In this document: positions 1-11,338 of the stretch, one piece after another | Layout of the letters: each line of letters opens with the position of its first letter | How positions within the stretch are numbered: the stretch's first letter is position 1 | Assembly: GCA_022510955.1 (NCBI GenBank) | Contig: JAFLSM010000010.1 | Span: 1 to 56,753 of the forward strand | Direction of reading: 5' to 3' | DNA: 56,753 nucleotides | Source of the DNA: Ruminococcus sp. | GTDB taxonomy: Bacteria > Bacillota > Clostridia > Oscillospirales > Acutalibacteraceae | Program-made: the position numbers and the translations under genes | Notes under the pieces: generated by a model | Databases searched by the model: none | What the model saw: the letters and a program-made list of their open reading frames with translations, nothing else | Told to the model about the DNA's origin: nothing

Positions 1-56
1 CCATCGCTTGTAAAATTCTTTTTTCGGGTTTACCCCAACTATTGACATAGAGCCTA
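1..56 (-). mobile_element. Possible terminal remnant of an insertion sequence (minus strand reads GGCTCTATGTCAATAGTTGGGGTAAAC inward)
   Basis: The GGCTCT start and T/G-rich end resemble ISL3-family-like IS termini from memory; it lies directly beyond the operon terminator; no transposase is in the window. Confidence 0.2.
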
Positions 57-63
57 AGTAAAA

Positions 64-103
64 AACCTCCTATAGCAGTGCATTAACACAGCCATAGAAG
101 GTT
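64..103 (-). terminator. Intrinsic terminator of the polysaccharide operon
   Basis: Inverted repeat aacctcctatagcagtg-cattaa-cacagccatagaaggtt (14/17 matched plus wobbles), followed on the minus strand by a T-run. Confidence 0.75.
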
Positions 104-218
104 CATTTATTATCAGAGTTTAATTGACTTTTTCAATAAGCTATAAGCTTATTTGTCTGCCAACAATATAAATATATTAATCTAATGATTATTTAATAAG
201 AAATTTTAATTATAGTAT

Positions 219-1406
219 TTATAATCCGATTTCCTTATATAATCGTTTCAGCTTTACAACTTCTTGTACATCCGTTTTCATAATACTTTGTGCCTCTTTG
301 GCATGATAGTTCCAAGTATCTCTTGTTTTAAAAAAACGATGTATCCACGCAAAAGGAATAAGCCAATGCCTACCTTGCAAATAGGTGTATCGACTCTCCA
401 TGCTTTCAGCATTCGGAAACAGGCGTTTTGTAAAAGTGCGTAACCTGTGCACACTTTCTTCGTTTTTTTCCTGCTTCTTTAATGTAATCAAGCCAGAATC
501 TCTGCCAATATAACCAAACACACCGCCTGCCATGGTGAATTCCAAAAAATTCTCTAACAGCTGTTCATCAACTTTACGCAACTCAATCGGACTGTCTATT
601 CCAAAATACTTCTGAACAAATGAAAATACTACATTTGCAAAATCAATAAAAGACAATTTTTTTAATTCTTTTTGAATATAAATCCAATCAAGTTCTTCAC
701 CAAAGTGCTTTATGAACAACGCTATATCCATATACATACGGATACCTGCACCGGAACCGTTAATATGCTTTGCAATATGAGTAAGCAGATAAAGAAAATG
801 AAACTCCGGCGAAAGCTCCCATGTATGTCCATTCGTCAAATAAGCATGCTCCCAAATGTTTTGAAAATAACTTATATAGTCTGCCTTATCAGACACATTC
901 ACTTCCATAACATCCGTGTGAATTTCATAGTATTCACTTCCACGCCGATAGCTGTAAACAGGTTCCCACTCCGTTTTTCGTTCAAATTCCTGTTGCATCA
1001 TCAGTTCATCACTTTTCTGACGATCTTTAGAATGAATCAAAAAATCTATATCGCCAAAAGTTCTCAGCTCAGGAATCGGATAATAATCCTTCACAATATA
1101 TCCTTTGAAAATAAGATGGTCAATTCCCCTATCGTTCATCTGTCGGATTAATTCTTTCATATTTGCCGAACGCTGAGAAAACTGTGCAATTGTTTTAAAA
1201 CATTGCTTCCTCATAAAATCAGCTACCTGAGCATTTGACTCATCAGGATAATTCATAACAGAACAACCCAAAATTCCCGTAACTGAATGAATATTGGCGA
1301 GTTCAACTAACTTCTTCCAATCTCCGTGAAAACTTCCCGGATTTTCACCTAAAACAAAGCCTTTTAATACTTTTAGTAAGTAAGTTGCTTCTTCATTCAC
1401 AAACAA
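219..1406 (-). CDS. Nucleotidyltransferase family protein (NTP_transf_5-like)
   Basis: 395 aa; DHLIFKGYIVKDYYP..RTFGDIDFLI resembles the G-D-x-D nucleotidyltransferase core of the uncharacterised NTP_transf_5 family. Confidence 0.7.
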   Translation of the reverse strand: MFVNEEATYLLKVLKGFVLGENPGSFHGDWKKLVELANIHSVTGILGCSVMNYPDESNAQVADFMRKQCFKTIAQFSQRSANMKELIRQMNDRGIDHLIFKGYIVKDYYPIPELRTFGDIDFLIHSKDRQKSDELMMQQEFERKTEWEPVYSYRRGSEYYEIHTDVMEVNVSDKADYISYFQNIWEHAYLTNGHTWELSPEFHFLYLLTHIAKHINGSGAGIRMYMDIALFIKHFGEELDWIYIQKELKKLSFIDFANVVFSFVQKYFGIDSPIELRKVDEQLLENFLEFTMAGGVFGYIGRDSGLITLKKQEKNEESVHRLRTFTKRLFPNAESMESRYTYLQGRHWLIPFAWIHRFFKTRDTWNYHAKEAQSIMKTDVQEVVKLKRLYKEIGL

Positions 1407-1462
1407 TCCAAAGCATCCTTTCTAATTTGCCTAACGGACGGTATCTTTTATTCAGTGGTTAC

Positions 1463-2482
1463 TTAACGATTGCCATACATCTTCTCGTAATAATTCTGAT
1501 ACTCACCACTGATGATGTTCTCCCACCACTCACGGTTATCAAGATACCACTGAATCGTCTTCTTGATTCCATCCTTAAACATTGTTTCAGGCAACCATCC
1601 AAGTTCATTGTGGATCTTAGTAGGATCAATAGCATATCTCATATCATGACCCTTACGATCTGCTACATAAGTAATCAGACTTTCAGGCTTGCCGAGTTCC
1701 TTACAGATAAGCTTTACGATATCAATATTCTTCATCTCATTATGACCACCGATGTTATAAACTTCACCAACACGGCCTTTATGAATAATCAAATCTATTG
1801 CTTTACAATGGTCCTCTACATACAGCCAGTCACGCACATTCAGGCCTTCTCCGTAAACAGGAAGAGGTTTATCATTCAGTGCATTAGCAATCATAAGCGG
1901 AATCAGTTTTTCAGGAAAATGGTACGGTCCATAGTTATTTGAACAACGGCTAATAGTCACAGGTAATCCATAGGTTCTGTTATATGCCAACACCAGCAAA
2001 TCTGCTCCTGCTTTAGAACTGCTGTATGGAGAGCTTGTGTGAATCGGAGTATCTTCTGTAAAGAACAAGTCAGGTCTGTCAAGCGGCAAATCACCATAAA
2101 CTTCATCTGTTGAAACCTGATGATAACGGGTAATTCCGTATTTTCGGCAGGCATCCATAAGTGTTGCAGTACCCATAATGTTAGTCTGCAAAAAGATACC
2201 CGGATCTTCAATAGAGCGGTCAACATGACTCTCCGCAGCAAAGTTTACTACAACATCAGGATGTTCTTCCTCAAACAAACGGTCAACTGCTTCTCTGTCG
2301 CAAATGTCTGCTTTAACAAATCGGAAATTCGGATTTTCCATAACTGAAGCTAAAGTAGATAAATTGCCCGCATATGTTAGTTTGTCAATACAAACAATAC
2401 GGTAATCAGAATGCTCCTTTAGCATATGAAATACAAAGTTACTTCCAATAAATCCGGCACCACCGGTTACTATTATCGTCAT
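1463..2482 (-). CDS. rfbB: dTDP-glucose 4,6-dehydratase
   Basis: N-terminal [10 protein letters not shown] Rossmann motif, [19 protein letters not shown] (YxxxK), NIGGHNE. Confidence 0.95.
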   Translation of the reverse strand: MTIIVTGGAGFIGSNFVFHMLKEHSDYRIVCIDKLTYAGNLSTLASVMENPNFRFVKADICDREAVDRLFEEEHPDVVVNFAAESHVDRSIEDPGIFLQTNIMGTATLMDACRKYGITRYHQVSTDEVYGDLPLDRPDLFFTEDTPIHTSSPYSSSKAGADLLVLAYNRTYGLPVTISRCSNNYGPYHFPEKLIPLMIANALNDKPLPVYGEGLNVRDWLYVEDHCKAIDLIIHKGRVGEVYNIGGHNEMKNIDIVKLICKELGKPESLITYVADRKGHDMRYAIDPTKIHNELGWLPETMFKDGIKKTIQWYLDNREWWENIISGEYQNYYEKMYGNR

Positions 2483-2497
2483 TTTTTATTCTCCTTA

Positions 2498-3391
2498 TTA
2501 CTTAATATCAATATATTTTCCATCCAAAACATCTTTTAGATACTGACCATACTGATTTTTCTTAAGAATCTCATATACTTCCATTACATCTTCTCTGCTA
2601 ATCCATCCATTTAAGTATGCAATTTCTTCAAGACAGGCAATTTTTCTGTGCTGATGCTGCTCTATAGTCTTAACAAAATTAGTTGCATCAACAAGAGATT
2701 CATGTGTTCCTGTATCAAGCCATGTAAATCCCTGTCCCAACAGCTCAACATTTAAGGCTCCGTGTTCCAGATAAATTCGATTCAAATCAGTTATTTCCAA
2801 TTCGCCCCTCAATGATGGCTTTAAATTTTTCGCATATTCAACCACACGGTTATCATAGAAATACAAGCCCGTTACACAGTAATTGCTCTTAGGCTCCTTT
2901 GGTTTTTCTTCAATGCTGACAGCCTTACCGTCTTTATCAAACTCAACGATGCCGAAACGCTCGGGGTCATCAACATAATAACCAAACACCGTTGCACCCT
3001 TACCGCTTTCAGCATTCTCAACGGCAGTTTTCAGTCGCTTTTCCAGACCGTGACCTGAAAAAATATTGTCACCCAGCACCATTGCAACCGTATCATTTCC
3101 AATGAAGTCGGCTCCAATGACAAAAGCCTGCGCCAATCCATCAGGACTTGGCTGTACAGCATATGTCAGATTAACACCAAACTGATGTCCGTCACCTAAA
3201 AGGTCTTTAAATCTGGGTGTATCAGCCGGAGTAGAGATAATAAGAATATCTCGTATACCTGCGTTCATTAAAACCGACATCGGATAATAAATCATAGGTT
3301 TATCATAAATAGGAAGCAACTGCTTTGATGTTACGCAAGTAAGCGGATATAAGCGCGTACCTGAACCACCTGCCAAAATAATGCCTTTCAT
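2498..3391 (-). CDS. rfbA: Glucose-1-phosphate thymidylyltransferase
   Basis: [54 protein letters not shown]. Confidence 0.96.
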   Translation of the reverse strand: MKGIILAGGSGTRLYPLTCVTSKQLLPIYDKPMIYYPMSVLMNAGIRDILIISTPADTPRFKDLLGDGHQFGVNLTYAVQPSPDGLAQAFVIGADFIGNDTVAMVLGDNIFSGHGLEKRLKTAVENAESGKGATVFGYYVDDPERFGIVEFDKDGKAVSIEEKPKEPKSNYCVTGLYFYDNRVVEYAKNLKPSLRGELEITDLNRIYLEHGALNVELLGQGFTWLDTGTHESLVDATNFVKTIEQHQHRKIACLEEIAYLNGWISREDVMEVYEILKKNQYGQYLKDVLDGKYIDIK

Positions 3392-3517
3392 AAATATATC
3401 CTCTTCCGTTAGTTCTTATTTTACTATTACAAGTAAAGTTTTAAGTATATTCATATCACTATTTTTTTAATAACTTGGTCAAGACAACCAGAATCGTCGC
3501 ACTTATTATATAGCATA

Positions 3518-4804
3518 TTACCCTTCATCAGTGCCAACATCATGCAACTGTATATGTCCCCAGAACTGGTGTAACCATGTTACTTGATTAGTCTTATCCA
3601 GATTCTCATCAATATTGATATAAAATCCAGGATATACACCATCAATTAATTCTTGTGTTCCAAACTCGTTATGTGCGTATGCAATTATATCAACACGGTA
3701 CTTACTTGGTGCCAGATGCGTTGTATCAAAGGAAAAATGCAGTGTCTTTTCCTCATTAGCATCAAAATCAACATTTTTTGAAGAAAAAGCTGTTGCCACT
3801 ACAACGCCATCCATAAATTGAACTTCAAAACGGAAACCAATATTTGAATACTTTCTTTTTGAATCACATACCAAATCAAAATTCAATACATCACCTGGTT
3901 GGCATGATGAACAGTCATTCTTGAATTTTGAGGATTTAATGGTTAAGCCGTCTTTTCTTCCTCTTGTATGTACATGATGATATTCATCTGAGTAAGTATA
4001 TTCATTCTCAATCTTACCTACGCTGCCCATATATATATTTATTGCTGTTTCAACATCACCATCATAAATCAGTCTGCCATGATCCAATACAATACAGCGA
4101 GTACATAACTGACGGATGGTATTCATATTATGGCTGACATAGAGAACTGTTCTGCCCTCGCTATTTGCAGCATCACCCATTTTACCCAGACACTTCTTCT
4201 GAAACTTCATATCTCCAACCGCAAGCACTTCATCCATAACCATAATTTCACTATCCAAATGTGCTGCAACAGCAAAAGCTAATTTTACATACATTCCTGA
4301 AGAATAACGCTTTACAGGCGTATCAATAAACTTCTCCATCTCTGCAAATGAAACGATCTCGTCAAATTTACGGCTGATCTCAGCCTTCGTCATACCAAGA
4401 ATCGCACCGTTCATATAAACGTTCTCACGCCCTGTCAACTCAGGATGAAAGCCCGTGCCGACCTCCAGCATAGAGGCAATACGTCCATTATAAGAAATCG
4501 TTCCACTTGTAGGTGCAGTAACTCGGGACAACAGTTTTAGCAGAGTAGATTTACCTGCACCATTATGACCAATAATACCGAGTGCTTCGCCTTTCTTTAC
4601 TTCAAAAGAAACATCATCCAGTGCCAGAAATCTGGTATTTCCTTTTACAGACTTTCCAACATCATCTAAACGAACATTAGGATCTTCTTTGCCCCGGACC
4701 TTTGCCCACCATGACTGCAAATCACCGCGCAATGTACCTCCACCAATTGCACCCAGACGATATTCCTTGGTAACATGGTCAATCTTTATTACAGTTTCAC
4801 TCAT
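3518..4804 (-). CDS. Polysaccharide ABC transporter ATP-binding protein, Wzt/TagH type with C-terminal glycan-recognition-like domain
   Basis: Walker A GHNGAGKST, signature YSSGMYVKLAFAVA, Walker B; extra ~160 aa C-terminal domain. Confidence 0.9.
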   Translation of the reverse strand: MSETVIKIDHVTKEYRLGAIGGGTLRGDLQSWWAKVRGKEDPNVRLDDVGKSVKGNTRFLALDDVSFEVKKGEALGIIGHNGAGKSTLLKLLSRVTAPTSGTISYNGRIASMLEVGTGFHPELTGRENVYMNGAILGMTKAEISRKFDEIVSFAEMEKFIDTPVKRYSSGMYVKLAFAVAAHLDSEIMVMDEVLAVGDMKFQKKCLGKMGDAANSEGRTVLYVSHNMNTIRQLCTRCIVLDHGRLIYDGDVETAINIYMGSVGKIENEYTYSDEYHHVHTRGRKDGLTIKSSKFKNDCSSCQPGDVLNFDLVCDSKRKYSNIGFRFEVQFMDGVVVATAFSSKNVDFDANEEKTLHFSFDTTHLAPSKYRVDIIAYAHNEFGTQELIDGVYPGFYINIDENLDKTNQVTWLHQFWGHIQLHDVGTDEG

Positions 4805-4816
4805 AATCCATTCACC

Positions 4817-5668
4817 TCACACTGTATCCATAAATGTCTTTTCAACACGGCTGAACAACATCACGCCAAAGAACAGAATCACCAATGTAACAGCCCAACT
4901 CAACAAATAATAATTCAGGTCAAAGGTTCCGATTCCAAGAAATGCTTTTCTAAATGTGTTGATAATAGGTGTCATAGGATTAAGCATATATAACCACATA
5001 AACTTTTCAGGAATTATGTTAATATCATAGGTCACAGGTGTTGCATACATCCAAAGCTGCACACCAAATCCCACAACCATTGTAAGATCACGGTACTTTG
5101 TGGTTAACGAAGAAATAATAACACCTGTACCGAGTCCAAGACACGCCATATGCAAAATTAAAATCGGAAGCATCAAAATCAGCAAATTCGGATAAACTTG
5201 TCCATCTATCCAGTAAAACGCTAGACAGACTAGAAACATGGCAAACTGAATAGCAAATGCAATAAGATTAGTTAATACTGTAGAAACAGGCATAACAATT
5301 CGTGGAAAATAAACCTTTCCCAATATTGCAGCATTTCCCGTGAATGTTCCGGCCGTACCTGTTAGGCAAGTTGAAAAATACTGCCATGCGACAGTACCGC
5401 TCAGATAAAATAAGAATGTGGGCACCCCATCCGCAGCCAAACCTGCTAAGGAACCAAACACAACTGTAAATACAACTGTTGTCATCAACGGCTGAATTAA
5501 TGCCCATGCCGGACCTAGAATAGTCTGCTTATATTGCGACACAAAGTTTCGTCTCACAAACAGAACAATTAAATCTCTATATTTCCACACCTCTTTCAGA
5601 TTAATATCCAACCAACCATTCTTAGGAACAATTACTGTTGAAAATTTTTGTTTTTCCATAAAATCCAC
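4817..5668 (-). CDS. Polysaccharide ABC transporter permease, Wzm/TagG type
   Basis: ABC-2 permease: VWKYRDLIVLFVRRNFVSQYKQTILGPAWALIQPL; multiple TM segments; next to the ATPase. Confidence 0.92.
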   Translation of the reverse strand: MDFMEKQKFSTVIVPKNGWLDINLKEVWKYRDLIVLFVRRNFVSQYKQTILGPAWALIQPLMTTVVFTVVFGSLAGLAADGVPTFLFYLSGTVAWQYFSTCLTGTAGTFTGNAAILGKVYFPRIVMPVSTVLTNLIAFAIQFAMFLVCLAFYWIDGQVYPNLLILMLPILILHMACLGLGTGVIISSLTTKYRDLTMVVGFGVQLWMYATPVTYDINIIPEKFMWLYMLNPMTPIINTFRKAFLGIGTFDLNYYLLSWAVTLVILFFGVMLFSRVEKTFMDTV

Positions 5669-5676
5669 CTTTCATT

Positions 5677-6633
5677 TTACATTGAGATAGGTTCATTAAT
5701 TAAATTCGGAGTTTTATATTTTAATTTAAAAAATCTTAGTTTTCTGCCAATGGGCATACTTGAAAACCATAGACTCTTTGAATTTTTCTGAATCATTTTT
5801 ATAACTTGCTCTTTTTGATTATTATATAGTTTTATATCAGTACTAACATATACATTAAATATACGGACACATTCATCGAGAAACAGAATTCGAAAAGAAT
5901 CATATATATACGGAAAGACGTTCTTAACATCATTAAGAATCATCTCCTTGGCCAAAAGCAAATCCGTAAAATATTTGATACCGGTATACTCAAAATTATC
6001 ACCGTGCATTCTTTGAAAATACAGTGTCTTATGAACAAATACTGCATTTCTGCTCTCTTTAAACACCTGATACGAAAATAAGTTATCCTCACCTAAATGA
6101 AGATTTCCAAATCGAATATTATTAACTACTTCTTTTCGATAAAGCTTATTCCATATTGGCGTTCTCCAAGTTGGTTCAAAAAAGCCATTCAACCACTCTT
6201 CACATGTAAGTACTGTGGTTTCTGCATCTTCCTGATTAAATGTAACATCATCAAATTGATCCTGCTGTACATTTGCAAAATCGCAGATACACACAAGCAT
6301 ATCATTTTCGAGCATTGCATGTACCATTATTTCATACATCTGTGGGTGAAGCAAATCATCATGGTCCGCAAAGGCAATTAAATCTCCCGTTGCAATCTCC
6401 AAACCTGTATTTCTTGCCGAACTTTGACCGCTGTTTTTCGTATGAATGACCTTAACTCTTTCATCCTTTTTAGCAAATTCATCACAAATTATCCCTGAAC
6501 CATCAGATGAGCCATCATCAACCAAAATAAGCTCAATGTTCTGATAGGTTTGTCCGAGAATACTTTCAATCAAGGGCAACAAATATTTTCCAGCATTATA
6601 AACAGGAACTATAATTGAAATTAATTTACTCAT
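5677..6633 (-). CDS. Glycosyltransferase family 2
   Basis: ISIIVPVYNAGKYL...ELILVDDGSSDGS...FADHDDLLHP. Confidence 0.9.
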   Translation of the reverse strand: MSKLISIIVPVYNAGKYLLPLIESILGQTYQNIELILVDDGSSDGSGIICDEFAKKDERVKVIHTKNSGQSSARNTGLEIATGDLIAFADHDDLLHPQMYEIMVHAMLENDMLVCICDFANVQQDQFDDVTFNQEDAETTVLTCEEWLNGFFEPTWRTPIWNKLYRKEVVNNIRFGNLHLGEDNLFSYQVFKESRNAVFVHKTLYFQRMHGDNFEYTGIKYFTDLLLAKEMILNDVKNVFPYIYDSFRILFLDECVRIFNVYVSTDIKLYNNQKEQVIKMIQKNSKSLWFSSMPIGRKLRFFKLKYKTPNLINEPISM

Positions 6634-7676
6634 TATTTTTCATTCTTCCATTTTAACAAAAATATTATATCATACGGAATCATCTTTATCATTGCGCCAA
6701 ATGTAAATTTTCGGTTTCTGTCACAAAAACGATAACGGTAGCTTCCGTTTAACAATGTACCAGATAAACGCAGTATTCTAAAAACCGGTGACATTTTTTT
6801 TAGTGAAATGATTACTTCATAAAAAGATCTTGCCAAATAGCACTGTCTTGCATATTTATTATGAATATCAGGATTTCGCTTTAAAGCCATATCTATCAAA
6901 CGAATTCTGATATCTCGCAAACTTTGTATGGCAAAGTATCGATCAAATTCATCCTGCTGATAAATGATGCTATCCCATTTTTTATTTCCTGAAATTGATC
7001 CAACCTGATTTGAACCATGTATCCTATAACTAATTAGCTGCTCAGACACATAAGTAACATTTCCAAAAAAGCCGGCACAACACATAATCCACGCATCGTG
7101 ATTAGCTGCACTTTCGACAAATGGCATAATACCAAATATAAAATCTCTGCGAAATACCATTGTACACCCATATACAGTATAATTCAAGCGAAGAATTTCA
7201 TCAATATATTTTTGGTATGAAAAATCACCCTGCAAAAATCCATCTTTTTTATACAAGCTGGGCATTATCTCTTTTCCTGCTGCATCTACGATATTCGCAT
7301 CACTGAATGCCATAACACAGCTTTCATCCTCAAGAAATGCTCTTCGCATTTTTTCAACCTTATCTGCCTTCCAGATGTCATCCTGATCGGCTGTAAAAAT
7401 AAGATCACCTGAACATAGGGCAATACATTTTTCAAAGTTTTTTGTTACGCCAACATTTGGAGAGTTTTTTTCAATTTTATACTTCACGCTACTATCACAA
7501 AGAATTGATTCCGCTACTGTTAGCGTATTATCCAAAGATCCATCATCGCAAATAATAATTTCATCAACAGGTACCGACTGTTCTAAAATACTTTGAATCT
7601 GTTTCCGTATAAATGTTTCTCCATTGTATGTACAAACAGCAACTGAAATAGATAAATTGCAATCTTGTCCATTCAT
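6633..7676 (-). CDS. Glycosyltransferase family 2 (rhamnosyltransferase-like)
   Basis: ISVAVCTYNGETFIRKQIQSILEQ...IICDDGSLDNT...TADQDDIW. Confidence 0.9.
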   Translation of the reverse strand: MNGQDCNLSISVAVCTYNGETFIRKQIQSILEQSVPVDEIIICDDGSLDNTLTVAESILCDSSVKYKIEKNSPNVGVTKNFEKCIALCSGDLIFTADQDDIWKADKVEKMRRAFLEDESCVMAFSDANIVDAAGKEIMPSLYKKDGFLQGDFSYQKYIDEILRLNYTVYGCTMVFRRDFIFGIMPFVESAANHDAWIMCCAGFFGNVTYVSEQLISYRIHGSNQVGSISGNKKWDSIIYQQDEFDRYFAIQSLRDIRIRLIDMALKRNPDIHNKYARQCYLARSFYEVIISLKKMSPVFRILRLSGTLLNGSYRYRFCDRNRKFTFGAMIKMIPYDIIFLLKWKNEK

Positions 7677-7777
7677 TATATAACCTCACAAGTAAAAGTA
7701 TTTCAACAGATATATTAATCAAAATATATAATTTACACATATCTCATATTAACATCTTCTCTTGTATTTTTTACAAC

Positions 7778-8734
7778 CTAATCTTTAAACACTGCATATA
7801 TATACCCATGAAGTTGCTCTTTTGAAATTAATTTCTTTATATATGCTCCTGGCAGAACTCTAAGCACTTTCGTTCTAATTTTAATAAAGTTCCAACGCCA
7901 ACGCTTACCGTTCTCTAATCCTGTTTTACGCAATAAATTAGAATAACGAATACAGTTATCCAAGAATTTATCTATAACAAGGCATTCAAGTTCATGAGAA
8001 TAGTTATGAGCCAAGTTAAATATTAACTTGTCCTCCAAATGAATTTTTAAAGAAACATGTATTTTGTTATTACGAGATGCACTTATAGGTCGTTCTAATA
8101 CATTATAAAATGTATCAGAAATTTTATATGCAAATTTACAAAGTTGACAGCTTTCAAATAAATACACCCAGTCTTCTGATGTCAATAATTTTAATTGAAA
8201 TCTTATTTGACAAACTTTTTGTCTTAGAAAAATTTTATTCACACATCCCAAACCCAAAGGTGTTGGCTTACCACACAAAGCAGCTAATAATTTATCTGTA
8301 TTATAACTTCCTGTATTTGTTAAGTCTGAACGTATAAAAGTTCCATCACACTGATAATAATTTATTCCGCAAACTACAACATCAGCCTTTTTTTCTTTTG
8401 CAGTTCTTATCAAAACATCATACATTTTAGGTTCTATCCAATCATCTGGATCAACAAACCCGAGGTATGTACCTTTGGCGATGTCAAGTCCTACATTTCG
8501 TGCTGCACTTACGCCTTGATTTTTTTGATGAATTACCTTTATTCTGCTATCTTTAGATGCATATTCATCGCATATTTCACCACATCGGTCAGGAGAACCA
8601 TCATCAATCAGAATCAACTCAAAATCCGTAAATGTCTGTGCTAAAATACTGTCAATACATTTAGGCAAATATTTTTCAACCTTGTAAACAGGCACGATTA
8701 TTGAAAGTTCCGGCATTCTTAATACTCCGTTCAT
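7778..8734 (-). CDS. Glycosyltransferase family 2
   Basis: LSIIVPVYKVEKYLPKCIDSILAQTF...DDGSPDRCG...FVDPDDWIEP. Confidence 0.9.
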   Translation of the reverse strand: MNGVLRMPELSIIVPVYKVEKYLPKCIDSILAQTFTDFELILIDDGSPDRCGEICDEYASKDSRIKVIHQKNQGVSAARNVGLDIAKGTYLGFVDPDDWIEPKMYDVLIRTAKEKKADVVVCGINYYQCDGTFIRSDLTNTGSYNTDKLLAALCGKPTPLGLGCVNKIFLRQKVCQIRFQLKLLTSEDWVYLFESCQLCKFAYKISDTFYNVLERPISASRNNKIHVSLKIHLEDKLIFNLAHNYSHELECLVIDKFLDNCIRYSNLLRKTGLENGKRWRWNFIKIRTKVLRVLPGAYIKKLISKEQLHGYIYAVFKD

Positions 8735-9705
8735 TTTCTGAATATTTTTCTTTTTATAGTTCTACAGCCCCAATAGAAAGCCCAGAACACCAAAGGCCAC
8801 TTCTTTTTTCGCTGATTCCAAATTTCCTTGGCTTTTTGCTTGTCCTCTGCCCGTCCAGACTTCATACCAATCCAGAACGCCTCAGCAAATAGCATTCCTC
8901 TAACTTTATAAAATTTTGTACATTTGCGATGCAGAACATTTTCCATATATTCCTCATGGCAAGCATACATATAGGCATCAGAAACCTTGTGATCTTCTAC
9001 CGCATACTTGGACTGATAATTTGTGCCGCCCTTTTCCACAATCGTGCGGTGATGGCTCACAATTCTTGGATCAACATATACATTGCCTTTTCCGTATAGA
9101 ATCAATGCAAGTGACTGATCCCAAACCATCTTATGCGCCTTATAAAACACATCTATCTCACACTCAGGTGCATTTCTGAATATATTACGAAAAAATGCAG
9201 TGTCTGTACTGTTGGGTAACCTATTGAAAAAATGATAACTCTGAAAATCCTTATAGGAAAACACCAATGGTTCACTTATTTCCCTACGAACCTTTTGAAT
9301 TGATTCTGTACGACTTAATTCACACCATGAATTGCAGTACATACCGATATACTCAGGATGATTTTCCATAAAGTCAAACTGATATTGAAGCTTATCCTCT
9401 GCCTCCCACCAGTCATCTCCTTCAAGAATAGCAATATACTTTCCTCTGCATTGCTTCAATACTCCATACATATTTCGGCTTCCGCCAATATTATGGTCTC
9501 TCAGTGAAAGTACAAATATGTCAGGATATTTTCTCTGATACTCATATAGTAACTCTCTTGAATTATCAGGAGAATGGTCATCATCAACCACAATTTCATA
9601 GGCAAAATTTACTTTCTGTTTTAAAATGCTGTCCAACAGCTGAGGCAGATAATGAGCCATATTGTATGTAATTACAGCAACGCTTACCAGAGGTTTACTC
9701 TCCAT
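8731..9705 (-). CDS. Glycosyltransferase family 2
   Basis: VSVAVITYNMAHYLPQLLDSILKQ...IVVDDDHSPDNS...LEGDDWW. Confidence 0.88.
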   Translation of the reverse strand: MESKPLVSVAVITYNMAHYLPQLLDSILKQKVNFAYEIVVDDDHSPDNSRELLYEYQRKYPDIFVLSLRDHNIGGSRNMYGVLKQCRGKYIAILEGDDWWEAEDKLQYQFDFMENHPEYIGMYCNSWCELSRTESIQKVRREISEPLVFSYKDFQSYHFFNRLPNSTDTAFFRNIFRNAPECEIDVFYKAHKMVWDQSLALILYGKGNVYVDPRIVSHHRTIVEKGGTNYQSKYAVEDHKVSDAYMYACHEEYMENVLHRKCTKFYKVRGMLFAEAFWIGMKSGRAEDKQKAKEIWNQRKKKWPLVFWAFYWGCRTIKRKIFRK

Positions 9706-9709
9706 GTTT

Positions 9710-10222
9710 TCACACCTTCAAAAAATCTTCTCTACTTATTGCATACCAGTTCAAATCTTTCCACTCATTACGGATGTTGATTGAATTTTCTTCACATCTT
9801 TCATAACGGAAACCGACCTTTCTGTAAAACGCATTTGCCCGTGTATTCTCAACAAGCACATTTAGATATACTCGTTCCAAATGCAATTCCTCAAAGGCAA
9901 TTTTCAGCACTTCTTCAGTAGCCTGCATTGCTGCTCCTGTTCCGTGGGCACAGTTTCGGGTACTGATTGCATACTCCGCTGATTTTTTCTCCGTATCAAT
10001 ATCTTTTAAGCTGATTGTTCCCAAATAATTATCTTCTTCATCTGCGATTGCATAATGTCTGCATTCAGGATTCTTATTTGCCGCTGCAATAAATTCAAGA
10101 CAGGATTCAATCGTAATTTTAGTTGCGTCAAACTGAAAAAAACAGGTAATTGAAGGGTCAGTCATCCACTCAATCATACCATATGCGTCTTTTTTCTGCA
10201 ACTCTCTCAAATGAATCTTCAT
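9710..10222 (-). CDS. GNAT N-acetyltransferase, possibly acting on the dTDP-3-amino sugar
   Basis: RimJ/RimL-like GNAT; NTRANAFYRKVGFRYE motif; adjacent to the aminotransferase and FdtA-like genes. Confidence 0.8.
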   Translation of the reverse strand: MKIHLRELQKKDAYGMIEWMTDPSITCFFQFDATKITIESCLEFIAAANKNPECRHYAIADEEDNYLGTISLKDIDTEKKSAEYAISTRNCAHGTGAAMQATEEVLKIAFEELHLERVYLNVLVENTRANAFYRKVGFRYERCEENSINIRNEWKDLNWYAISREDFLKV

Positions 10223-11322
10223 ATGTCTTCTCCTTGGAAACTATTCACTGCAGCAATAACCTGAGTAACTTCCTCATCAGGCATTCCGGCATATATAGGT
10301 AAACTAAGCTCCTGTACCGCATAAGTCTCACTGATTGAGAAATCTCCCTTTTTATGTCCCAATTCTGTATAGCATTGTTGCATATGAGGCGGAATTGGAT
10401 AATGAATCAGTGTTTTTATGTCATTTTTCATCATATGTGCTTGCAAAGCATCACGATTTTCACATCTTAGCGCAAACACATGATAAACATGAGTTGCCCC
10501 CTCACGCACAACGGGCAGTGTGACATTAGGGTTATTAATCTCATTCAAATAACGCTCTGCAATTTGTATGCGAGCATTGTTACCCTCATCCAAGTGTGAC
10601 AATCCCACCTGTAAAAGTGCCGCCTGCAACTCGTCCATTCTGGAATTCTTACCTGTCATTTCGTTGACATATTTCACACCACTGCCATAATTACGCAATT
10701 TGAACAGTTTCTCTGCCAGCGCCTTGTCGTTTGTAATCAGTGCACCTGAATCTCCCAATGCGCCCAAAGGTTTTGTTGGATAAAAGCTAAAGCAGCCGAT
10801 AGTGCCAAAAGTTCCTGTCATCTGTCCATTGTATTTTGCACCATGGCACTGTGCGCAGTCCTCAATCACATATAAACCGTGACGATCTGCAATCTCACAA
10901 ATCTTTTCCATATTTACGGGCTGACCATAAAGATGCACAGGCAAAATTGCCTTTGTACGCTCAGTGATCGCCTTCTCAATTTTATCTGCATCAAGACAAT
11001 AAAACTCATCAGGCTCTACAAAAATCGGAGTTGCACCGTTTTCCGTAACACTTAACACGCTGGCAATATAAGTATTTGCAGGAACAATAACTTCGTCACC
11101 AGGACCAATATCCAGTGCCCTTACTGCAAGAATTAATGCATCCAAACCGGAATTAACACCGATGCAGTAATCTACACCCATATATTCTGCAAATTGTTTC
11201 TCAAATGCTTTAAGTTCGTTGCCCATTATGTACCAACCGGAACGCATAGCGCGAAGTGCAGCCTTCTCATATTCTGCTGCATATAAATCATATTGGCGCT
11301 TTAAATCTATAAAATCAACCAT
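10219..11322 (-). CDS. DegT/DnrJ/EryC1 PLP-dependent sugar aminotransferase (FdtB/QdtB-like)
   Basis: FIDLKRQYD, GVNSGLDAL, EDCAQCHGAKYNG, SFYPTKPLGALGDSGA; internal ATG at 11322 preceded by GAGGG preferred to the track start 11337. Confidence 0.9.
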   Translation of the reverse strand: MVDFIDLKRQYDLYAAEYEKAALRAMRSGWYIMGNELKAFEKQFAEYMGVDYCIGVNSGLDALILAVRALDIGPGDEVIVPANTYIASVLSVTENGATPIFVEPDEFYCLDADKIEKAITERTKAILPVHLYGQPVNMEKICEIADRHGLYVIEDCAQCHGAKYNGQMTGTFGTIGCFSFYPTKPLGALGDSGALITNDKALAEKLFKLRNYGSGVKYVNEMTGKNSRMDELQAALLQVGLSHLDEGNNARIQIAERYLNEINNPNVTLPVVREGATHVYHVFALRCENRDALQAHMMKNDIKTLIHYPIPPHMQQCYTELGHKKGDFSISETYAVQELSLPIYAGMPDEEVTQVIAAVNSFQGEDI

Positions 11323-11338
11323 TTTATTATCCCTCATT

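Noticed and set aside
672-1151. + strand 159-aa ORF opposite the NTP_transf_5 gene
   Set aside because: Antisense shadow ORF with no recognisable domain; the minus-strand gene is convincing.
1385-1942. + strand 185-aa ORF opposite rfbB
   Set aside because: Antisense of a strongly conserved gene; no motifs or convincing RBS.
1463-3391. RmlA/RmlB read as a dTDP-rhamnose pathway
   Set aside because: No rmlC or rmlD in the window, while FdtA-like and aminotransferase genes are present, so an amino-dideoxyhexose is more likely.
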